Source: Oscillospiraceae bacterium (lineage in GTDB: Bacteria > Bacillota > Clostridia > Oscillospirales > Oscillospiraceae). From it: 16,421 nucleotides of DNA. The notes beneath the pieces are model-generated. The model saw only the letters and a list, made by a program, of their open reading frames with translations. It searched no databases and was not told the origin of the DNA. The stretch covers positions 1-16,421 of the forward strand of contig JAEDKB010000019.1 of assembly GCA_016296045.1 (NCBI GenBank). Reading direction: 5' to 3'. The position numbers were made by a program, and so were the translations under genes. Positions 7,739 to 16,421 of this stretch are shown here, piece by piece. The stretch's first letter is position 1, and the number at the start of each line of letters is the position of its first letter.

Positions 7739-7953
7739 AGTGTTTCACCAAATCCCTTTTTTTCATACTATATCAGATTTTTCTTTAAAATTAAACAAAC
7801 AATTTATTTGATATTGTAATAATTTTTAAAAATGCAAGAAAAACCCAAAAGGCGATTTAAGAGGCAAAAAGAAAAGTTTTTGATCTTGTACTTTATTTCT
7901 TGATAAAAATGTACTAAAATATAAGATTGGAAGAACATAAAACAGGAGAGACT
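7739..7953. other. AT-rich divergent intergenic region
   Basis: These 215 bases separate the two transcription directions and are markedly richer in A and T than the flanking genes. They hold the leftward promoter listed separately. Rightward, between 7870 and 7925, several partial hexamers occur (TTGATC, TTGATA, TAAAAT, TATAAG), but no pair has both good sequence and good spacing. The pcrA promoter must lie here but is not resolved. No SOS box of the Gram-positive CGAAC-N4-GTTYG type is seen, and no small gene with a ribosome site is seen. Confidence 0.6.
7767..7795 (-). promoter_or_regulatory. Promoter for the acyl ligase-acyltransferase operon
   Basis: On the minus strand an extended -10, TGATATAGT (TATAGT at 7767-7772), lies 17 nt from a weak -35, TTTAAT (7790-7795). 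Initiation would be near 7760, with a leader of about 20 nt. The extended TGn element supports the weak -35. Confidence 0.55.
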
Positions 7954-10323
7954 ATGAATACAAATTATAATTTACGCTTTCAAAAAGCGCGTAGAGCATA
8001 CATTGAACAGCAATTCAGCAATATGAATCCGCGCCAGTTGGAGGCGGTGATGACAACACAGGGGCCGCTGCTGATTCTGGCCGGAGCGGGAAGCGGAAAA
8101 ACGACGGTCTTAATTAACCGCATTGCAAATCTGATCCGTTTTGGAAGCGGCTCAGACAGCGGGGAGATTCCGGATGATATCACGGAAGACGATGTCGAAT
8201 TTTTAGAAGCGGAGGCCGCGGCACCAAACGCTGAAAACGCATGGAAGGCAGAGGAGCTGTGCCGATTGCAGCCGGTTGATCCGTGGTCGATCATTGCCAT
8301 CACGTTTACCAACAAAGCTGCAAATGAACTCAAAGACCGCCTTGCAGCCATGCTCGGCATACAGGCAGAAGGCGTCTGGGCGATGACCTTTCACAGCGCC
8401 TGCTGCCGGATCCTTCGCAGAGAAATTGATCGTCTGGGCTATGACAGCAGCTTTACAATTTATGATACAGCGGATTCCGAACGAGTCATCAAGGAAATTT
8501 TGAAGGATAAAAACCTGGATGAAAAGATGTTCCCCGCACGTCAGATCCTCGGAATGATTTCCAAGGCAAAGGATCAAATGAAATCTCCGAAGGAATTTGC
8601 GCTGGATGCCGGCGATGACTACCGCCTGAAGCGGATTGCCGAGTTTTATGAGGAATATCAGCGCCGCCTGAAGGGTGCAAACGCCGTTGATTTTGATGAT
8701 ATTATTTTATTAACCGTCCGGCTCCTTCAGCAGTTTGAGGAGGTACGCGACTACTATCAGAGAAAATTCCGCTATGTGCTGATCGACGAGTATCAGGATA
8801 CCAACCATCTGCAATATCTGCTTGCTTCTCTGCTTGCCGGACGTTACGAAAATATCTGCGTTGTCGGTGACGACGATCAGAGTATTTATCGTTTCCGCGG
8901 AGCGACCATCCAGAACATTCTTGATTTTGAGAAGCAATTTCATGGCGCAAAGGTGATTCGTTTGGAACAGAATTACCGTTCGACGCAGTCCATCCTTGAC
9001 GCGGCAAATGCCGTGATTTCCAACAATATCGGAAGAAAAGGAAAGCGTCTCTGGACGCAAAACGGCGGAGGCGAAAAAATCCTCCACTATGAAGCAATGA
9101 ATGAAAGTGACGAGGCAAGCTTCGTCGCAAATAACATCCTTTCAGAATCAAAGGGCAGAAACCTCAAAGATTTTGCAATCCTTTACCGAACAAACGCACA
9201 GTCAAACGCATTGGAATATGCGTTCAAACGAACGGGACTTCGTTACCGTATTATCGGCGGAACACGCTTCTTTGATCGGGCAGAGGTCAAGGATATGCTT
9301 GCCTATCTGTGTGTCATCAACAACCGCAGTGATGACCTGCGTTTAAAACGGATTATCAATCAGCCACCCCGTGGAATCGGCGCGAAAACCGTTGAAACGA
9401 TCGAGCGTCTCTGCACGGCATCCGATATGCCGCTTTATAATGTCATCAGCGATCCTTATAACTATCCCGCGCTGGAGCGCTCTGCGCAGAAACTTATGGC
9501 GTTTACCGTAATGATTGAAGAGTGTGCAGAGCTGCTTGAAACGCTTTCACTGCCCGATTTTTATGAAGAGCTTTTGAATCGGACAGGCTATGTTGCCATG
9601 CTCGAACAGAAGGACGATCTGGAGAACCGCACACGGTTGGAAAACGTGCGCGAACTGAAATCCTCGATTCTGACCTATATGGAGAATACGGAGGAACCGT
9701 CTTTGCGCGGCTTCCTGGAGGAAATCGCGCTGTATACGGATATTGAACAGTATGATAAGGATGCCGATGCGGTGGTAATGATGACCATGCATTCGGCAAA
9801 GGGATTGGAATTTCCGAATGTGTACATTGTCGGCGCTGAAGAAGGTCTTTTCCCCGGAATGCGCACGATCGGAGACCGTGAGGAGATGGAGGAGGAACGC
9901 CGTCTTTGCTATGTTGCGATTACACGCGCCAAGCAGCGCTTGACCATAACAAGCGCCAGACAACGTATGCTCTACGGACATACGTCGATGAACCGTCCTT
10001 CGCGTTTCCTCAATGAGATACCGGAGGAGCTCCTGATCCAAAAATCGGCGGCAATCCCGAAAGCGCTGGAGTATTCTTCCTATTCCAAGCCAAGGCAGAC
10101 TTCGCCGCACACAAGGCTGGACTCCTTTACTTCCGTTAAGAAAAAAGCGGCGATTCCCGAATTCGGCAAGGGAGATATGGTAAAGCATGACGTATTTGGA
10201 AACGGCATGGTGCTTTCTGCATTGAAAATGGGAAACGATACCATGCTGGAGATCGCCTTTGATCAGGTGGGAACGAAGCGCCTGATGGCAAGCTATGCCG
10301 GCAATCGAATGAAAAAACTGTAA
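7954..10323 (+). CDS. pcrA: ATP-dependent DNA helicase PcrA/UvrD
   Basis: This superfamily 1A 3'-5' helicase acts in nucleotide excision repair and in clearing RecA or RNA polymerase from DNA. The 789 residues show motif I GAGSGKT (44-50), Ia TFTNKAANEL (117-126), II VLIDEYQDT (275-283), III VVGDDDQSIYRFRG (303-316), IV LEQNYRST (337-344), V TMHSAKGLEFPNVYIVGAEE and VI EEERRLCYVAITRAKQRL. A C-terminal PcrA-type domain contains GDMVKHDVFGNGMVL. Between motifs I and Ia is an acidic insert of roughly 45 residues (about 63-108) absent from Bacillus PcrA, as I recall it. I chose the ATG at 7954 because AGGAG lies 5 nt upstream. An in-frame TTG at 7927 has no suitable site. It leads a cluster with yunB and ligA, and pcrA-ligA is a common Firmicute pairing. 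Confidence 0.95.
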   Translation: MNTNYNLRFQKARRAYIEQQFSNMNPRQLEAVMTTQGPLLILAGAGSGKTTVLINRIANLIRFGSGSDSGEIPDDITEDDVEFLEAEAAAPNAENAWKAEELCRLQPVDPWSIIAITFTNKAANELKDRLAAMLGIQAEGVWAMTFHSACCRILRREIDRLGYDSSFTIYDTADSERVIKEILKDKNLDEKMFPARQILGMISKAKDQMKSPKEFALDAGDDYRLKRIAEFYEEYQRRLKGANAVDFDDIILLTVRLLQQFEEVRDYYQRKFRYVLIDEYQDTNHLQYLLASLLAGRYENICVVGDDDQSIYRFRGATIQNILDFEKQFHGAKVIRLEQNYRSTQSILDAANAVISNNIGRKGKRLWTQNGGGEKILHYEAMNESDEASFVANNILSESKGRNLKDFAILYRTNAQSNALEYAFKRTGLRYRIIGGTRFFDRAEVKDMLAYLCVINNRSDDLRLKRIINQPPRGIGAKTVETIERLCTASDMPLYNVISDPYNYPALERSAQKLMAFTVMIEECAELLETLSLPDFYEELLNRTGYVAMLEQKDDLENRTRLENVRELKSSILTYMENTEEPSLRGFLEEIALYTDIEQYDKDADAVVMMTMHSAKGLEFPNVYIVGAEEGLFPGMRTIGDREEMEEERRLCYVAITRAKQRLTITSARQRMLYGHTSMNRPSRFLNEIPEELLIQKSAAIPKALEYSSYSKPRQTSPHTRLDSFTSVKKKAAIPEFGKGDMVKHDVFGNGMVLSALKMGNDTMLEIAFDQVGTKRLMASYAGNRMKKL

Positions 10324-10365
10324 TTTCATGTACGGCTCCGCATAGGAATATACGGGGTGGTATCT

Positions 10366-12989
<2,624 letters not shown>

Positions 12990-13030
12990 TTCAAAGTTGC
13001 GCTTTACCCGCACAAAAAAGGAGAAGATAC

Positions 13031-14356
13031 ATGAGAAAATTCCTTGCAATCTTTATTTGCAGAATCGTTCGAATTATCGGCCGACTGATTGGAAAGGGTA
13101 CCAGTATGCCCGGCAAGTTCGCGTTGAAGGTCTGCCCCGACATTTTAAGCCGTATTGAAAAACCGAATATGATTGTTGCCGTAACCGGCAGCAACGGAAA
13201 AACATCGACGGTGGAAATGATTGCCGCGGTTCTGGAAGCAAACGGAAAAACCGTTGCCTACAATGCAGAGGGCTCCAATCAGATTGAGGGCGTTACAACA
13301 ATGATCCTGAATTCCTGCACATGGTCGGGAAAAATGAAGCAGGATGTCCTTTTGATCGAATCGGACGAGCGGTATACAAAATATACCTTCCGCTGGTTCC
13401 ACCCAACCCATTATGTGATTACGAACCTCTACCGCGATCAGCTCACGAGAAACGGTCATCCGCAATGGGTTTTTGACGCGATCAAGGAAAGCGTCTTTGA
13501 CGATACCGTGCTGATCCTGAACGCGGACGATCCCATGGTTTCCCTGTTCGGTCAGGGACGCGAAAATGTGCTTTGGTTCGGACTGGATCATTCTTCGATT
13601 GATACAAAAGAATTTATCGGTGCGTATAACGACGGCTTGTATTGTCCGGCTTGCGGAAAACCAATGGTTTATGATTATTACCATTTCAACCATGTCGGAA
13701 AGTATCGCTGCACGAGCTGCGATTTTGCCCGCCATGACACGGACTTTACGGTAACGGATGTAAACTTGGACGAAAGCCGCATTACGATCAATGGTACGGA
13801 TGAAATCAAGCTTGCCTTCAAGAGCATTTATAATATTTATAACATCCTTGCTGCTTACGCCGTCTGTTCTCTGATCGGCATTTCCGGCAAAGAAATCTCA
13901 AATCGTGTCAGCAATTATATTCTGAAAAACGGACGCTATCAGGAATTTATGCTTGGGAATCATCAGGGCATTTTCCTGATTTCCAAGCATGAAAATTCCA
14001 TTTCCTATGATATGTCCTTCAAATTTGCACTTGCTGCCGGAAAGCCTTGCAGCATCGTTGTTATTGTAGATGCGGTCAGCCGTAAATACTTCACAAGCGA
14101 AACTTCGTGGCTGTGGGATATCAATTTCGAACAGCTCAATCATGAGCTTGTGCAGAATATCTACCTCTGCGGTAAATACTGCAACGACCTTGCCATGCGT
14201 TTTTCCTTTACGGATGTGCCGCCGGAAAAAATCAAAGTGTTTGAGGATATCGACGCGGCCTGTGCAGCGATTCGCGCAAACGGTGATGAGCAGCTTTATG
14301 CCGTGACCTGCTTCTCCGATCAGGCAAAATTCATGTCCAATACGACGGAAAGGTGA
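13031..14356 (+). CDS. murT: MurT-like Mur ligase family protein with diverged C-terminal domain
   Basis: In known systems MurT, with GatD, amidates the alpha-carboxyl of D-Glu in lipid II to D-isoglutamine at the cytoplasmic membrane face. This 441-residue protein has the MurT N-terminus (GKGTSMPGKFALKV, 21-34), a Mur-type P-loop GSNGKTS (53-59), the LIESDE acidic element (108-113), TNLYRDQLTRNG (131-142) and the Cys4 zinc ribbon unique to MurT (Cys205, 208, 227, 230). The C-terminal domain is odd. Where MurT usually has, as I recall, an ADGxD(V/T)SW motif with the catalytic Asp, this reads FTSETSWLWD (354-363). The KNPxGFNQ-type segment reads SKHENSISY (318-326). The stop lies 5 nt before the gatD-like ATG. 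It is certainly MurT-related; whether it performs the same reaction is doubtful. Confidence 0.85.
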   Translation: MRKFLAIFICRIVRIIGRLIGKGTSMPGKFALKVCPDILSRIEKPNMIVAVTGSNGKTSTVEMIAAVLEANGKTVAYNAEGSNQIEGVTTMILNSCTWSGKMKQDVLLIESDERYTKYTFRWFHPTHYVITNLYRDQLTRNGHPQWVFDAIKESVFDDTVLILNADDPMVSLFGQGRENVLWFGLDHSSIDTKEFIGAYNDGLYCPACGKPMVYDYYHFNHVGKYRCTSCDFARHDTDFTVTDVNLDESRITINGTDEIKLAFKSIYNIYNILAAYAVCSLIGISGKEISNRVSNYILKNGRYQEFMLGNHQGIFLISKHENSISYDMSFKFALAAGKPCSIVVIVDAVSRKYFTSETSWLWDINFEQLNHELVQNIYLCGKYCNDLAMRFSFTDVPPEKIKVFEDIDAACAAIRANGDEQLYAVTCFSDQAKFMSNTTER

Positions 14357-14361
14357 GTGCT

Positions 14362-15081
14362 ATGGAACGAAAGCTTTTACACCTTTATGACGATGTGATG
14401 AACCTCTACGGCGAATATGCGAATGTTTCGCTGCTTGCCCGTTTTTTGACAGACCTCGGACACAGTGTCCAAATCGACACACTTTCTCTGTATGAGAAAA
14501 AAGATATTTCCGGGTATGATTTTTATTTTATGGGCGCCGGAACGGAGCGCAGGCAGAAGCTGGCGCTTTCCCAGTTGGTATTCTATCGTGATGCACTGAA
14601 AAATGCGATGGATGAAAGCAAAGTCATGCTCTTTACCGGAAACAGCTTTGAAATGCTGGGCGCAAAGATTACCGATGCAGACGGCAGGGAATATGACGGG
14701 CTGCATCTGTTGGACTTTGAAACGGTTGAAACAAAGCGCCGAATTACCGGAGATTGCCTTGCGAAAACCGAACTGTTTGACGACTTGCTTGTTGGTTTTA
14801 TGAACAAATGCAGCATAACGACCAAGGTTGAGCAGCCGTTTTGCTCTGTTATCATGGGCTTCGGCAACGAAGAAGATAAAGGCGCGGAAGGCTTTCGGGC
14901 AGGAAATTGTTTCGGAACGCATCTGACCGGCCCGATCCTTGTGAAGAATCCCGCAATGCTGCGCTGTATTGCAGACTTACTCGGCGCAAAAGATTCTGAC
15001 CGTGTGTCATATCCGTATATGGAAAAGGGATATGAGACGACGGCTTTGGAACTGAAAAAACGTCTGGAACAAACAAAATAA
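14362..15081 (+). CDS. GatD-like glutamine amidotransferase lacking the catalytic Cys and His
   Basis: This 239-residue protein is homologous to GatD, the glutaminase subunit that feeds ammonia to MurT. The DVMNLYGEYANVSLLARFL start, the FMGAGTERRQ element (56-65), RRITGD (126-131), MGFGNEEDKGAEGF and FGTHLTGPILVKN (184-196) all align with GatD by memory. In Staphylococcus GatD the nucleophile is Cys94 in ICGGYQFLG and the His is His189 in YLHGP. Here these positions are Gly93 (FTGNSFEMLG) and Thr189 (HLTGP), so the dyad is absent. His187 is two residues away, but no Cys stands near the nucleophile position. Start: the ATG at 14362 follows AAAGGTGAG; an in-frame GTG at 14353 overlaps the murT stop and is less likely. 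It may be a structural partner rather than a glutaminase. Confidence 0.85.
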   Translation: MERKLLHLYDDVMNLYGEYANVSLLARFLTDLGHSVQIDTLSLYEKKDISGYDFYFMGAGTERRQKLALSQLVFYRDALKNAMDESKVMLFTGNSFEMLGAKITDADGREYDGLHLLDFETVETKRRITGDCLAKTELFDDLLVGFMNKCSITTKVEQPFCSVIMGFGNEEDKGAEGFRAGNCFGTHLTGPILVKNPAMLRCIADLLGAKDSDRVSYPYMEKGYETTALELKKRLEQTK

Positions 15082-15086
15082 ATTTT

Positions 15087-15139
15087 GGAACCCCTGAATC
15101 AATCATCTGCGGCTCACAGCGGATTGATTCAGAGGTTCC
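15087..15139. repeat. Inverted repeat with 18-nt arms between gatD-like and SLH genes
   Basis: The left arm GGAACCCCTGAATCAATC (15087-15104) and the right arm (15122-15139) are inverted copies matching at 17 of 18 positions, separated by a 17-nt spacer. It starts 5 nt after the gatD-like stop. Neither strand has a proper T-run after it, so it is not a textbook terminator, though the very long stem could still stop transcription or protect the message end. Near-perfect arms of this size also resemble a small transposon remnant. The rest of 15082-15198 holds only the ribosome site of the next gene. Confidence 0.7.
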
Positions 15140-15198
15140 TTAACGATGTTGTGAAAATGATTGGCTGGTCATTGCGACAAAGAGAAGGAGTGAAACGA

Positions 15199-16410
15199 AT
15201 GAAAAATTGCAAATCCATCTTGATGCTGATTCTGGCGGTGACGATGGTGCTTTCCCTGCTGACCGGTATCACAGGTGCAGCGCCTGCTCCTACACGGACA
15301 CAGCCCACTGACCCGCCGTTGGACGCTATGACTTCTGCCACGTTGACCGCTTCACCTGACAACGGCAAACAGGTTGTGATATACTATGACGAAGCGCGGG
15401 CAGCGCTCTCGCTCCGCGCATCGGGAAGCGGACTGGAAGCTACTGCCGCCACCGTAAACAATTCCATCAGCATCAGCGTCAAGACGGCGGAAACGGCTCT
15501 GCTCACCGTGGAAACCGACGGAACGGTTTATCGATTTGCTTCCGACAGCGGCTATCTTTGCGGCAAGGACGGCATATTGACGCTGTCCGGCGGAGCCGGT
15601 GACAGTCAGTGGGTGCCCGAACGCCGCGACGACGGCTTCTATCTGAAAAACAACGGCCGGTATCTGCGCTATGCCGACGGCGGCTTCTGTATGGGAAGCG
15701 AGCCAAGCACCGTTACGTTCTATGCAGTGCGCCCTCACACCCATGAATATCGGGCGGAGGAAATCGTTGACGCCACTTGCTTTGCAGACGGTTATGTGAC
15801 CTATTGCTGCACGCTTTGCGGCGACAGCTACACCGAGACGATTCCCGCCAATTCGGACAACTGCCCGTCCAAGGCGCTCACCGATGTTGACAGAAGGCAG
15901 TGGTATCATAAGGCGATTGACTTTGTGGTGACCCACGGATATATGAAAGGAATGCAGCAAACAGCGTTTGAGCCGAATGCCACCATGACCCGCGCTATGC
16001 TTGTGACCGCGCTCTACCGCGCTGCCGGCATGCCGGATACTACGGCAAAGCATCCATTCACTGATCTGCGGGATGACTGGTATCTCGATGCGGTGACGTG
16101 GGCTTACGAAAATGGCATTGTTAACGGCACAACGCGCACGACCTTCAGTCCGGAAAAACCGGTGACCAGAGAGCAGCTTGCAGCGATTCTCTACCGCTAT
16201 GCCGAAGCTGCCCCTGCCGAACAGGAAAAGCTGTCTGCTTTCCCGGACAGCGGCCTGATTTCGGATTATGCAAAGGAAGCTATGAACTGGGCGGTCAATG
16301 AGGACGTTATCAACGGCAGTTTGGATGACGGAGCACTCTGCCTCCGACCGCAAGGAAACGCAACCCGCGCCGAAATTGCACAGATGCTGATGAACTATTT
16401 GGAAAAGTAA
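15199..16410 (+). CDS. Secreted cell-surface protein with three C-terminal SLH domains
   Basis: This 403-residue exported protein probably binds secondary cell wall polymer through its SLH domains. It has a Sec signal peptide (MKNCKSILMLILAVTMVLSL and on, cleavage likely near residue 27). A region at about 54-176 with repeated Tyr/Leu strands (QVVIYYDEARAALSL, FYLKNNGRYLRYADGGF) recalls a domain found near the C-terminus of large clostridial surface enzymes. A Cys-containing HEY module (about 181-222, DATCFADGYVTYCCTLCGDSYTET) precedes SLH repeats at about 226-277, 287-336 and 347-400. The ATG at 15199 has AAGGAG 8 nt upstream and begins the signal peptide. The frame stays open back to 15085 through the inverted repeat, but that extension would bury the signal peptide. 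No catalytic domain is visible, so its role is likely structural or adhesive, or it is a shortened relative of a larger protein. Confidence 0.85.
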   Translation: MKNCKSILMLILAVTMVLSLLTGITGAAPAPTRTQPTDPPLDAMTSATLTASPDNGKQVVIYYDEARAALSLRASGSGLEATAATVNNSISISVKTAETALLTVETDGTVYRFASDSGYLCGKDGILTLSGGAGDSQWVPERRDDGFYLKNNGRYLRYADGGFCMGSEPSTVTFYAVRPHTHEYRAEEIVDATCFADGYVTYCCTLCGDSYTETIPANSDNCPSKALTDVDRRQWYHKAIDFVVTHGYMKGMQQTAFEPNATMTRAMLVTALYRAAGMPDTTAKHPFTDLRDDWYLDAVTWAYENGIVNGTTRTTFSPEKPVTREQLAAILYRYAEAAPAEQEKLSAFPDSGLISDYAKEAMNWAVNEDVINGSLDDGALCLRPQGNATRAEIAQMLMNYLEK

Positions 16411-16421
16411 GAGTGCTTGCA

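Noticed and set aside
7870..7953. A LexA/SOS operator or clear sigma-A promoter for pcrA
   Set aside because: No SOS box is present, and the partial hexamers have wrong spacing or poor matches.
15085..15198. N-terminal extension of the SLH protein from an upstream start
   Set aside because: The extension would be encoded by the inverted repeat, lacks a ribosome site, and would move the signal peptide 38 residues inward.
15352..16353. A 333-residue open frame on the minus strand opposite the SLH gene
   Set aside because: It is a composition-driven shadow; the plus-strand frame has a signal peptide, SLH repeats and a ribosome site.

Overview
The window looks like chromosomal DNA of an anaerobic, spore-forming member of the Clostridia. 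Oscillospirales (Ruminococcaceae/Oscillospiraceae-like) is my best guess. The reasons are moderate GC, strong AGGAGG-type ribosome sites, a YunB-family sporulation gene, a MurT/GatD-type pair, a surface protein with SLH repeats, and a PcrA helicase with an acidic insert. The placement is inferred from protein style and was not tested by search. I see no tRNA, rRNA, CRISPR array, complete insertion sequence or phage gene.

The left half (3-7738) reads on the minus strand. In transcription order, an adenylate-forming acyl ligase overlaps a DUF1624-type membrane acyltransferase by ATGA. Next, a near-consensus promoter drives a 73-residue membrane protein of unknown function, followed at once by a terminator-like hairpin. 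A complete Liv-type (HAAT family) ABC importer follows: binding lipoprotein, a second hairpin, permeases LivH and LivM, and ATPases LivG and LivF. The four membrane/ATPase genes are nearly contiguous or overlapping, and each has its own Shine-Dalgarno site. The two hairpins suggest stepwise control of expression within this locus.

An AT-rich divergent region (7739-7953) separates this from the right half, which reads on the plus strand. There pcrA, yunB and ligA form a tight cluster, with yunB and ligA overlapping by ATGA. A new promoter overlapping the end of ligA drives a murT-like gene and a gatD-like gene. The window ends with an 18-nt-arm inverted repeat and a secreted protein with three SLH domains.

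The most unusual content is the MurT/GatD-like pair. Its glutaminase subunit has Gly and Thr where GatD has its catalytic Cys and His, and its MurT partner has lost the C-terminal motif I associate with catalysis while keeping the ATP site and the Cys4 zinc ribbon. The pair may be a diverged system that does not perform classical glutamine-dependent lipid II amidation.
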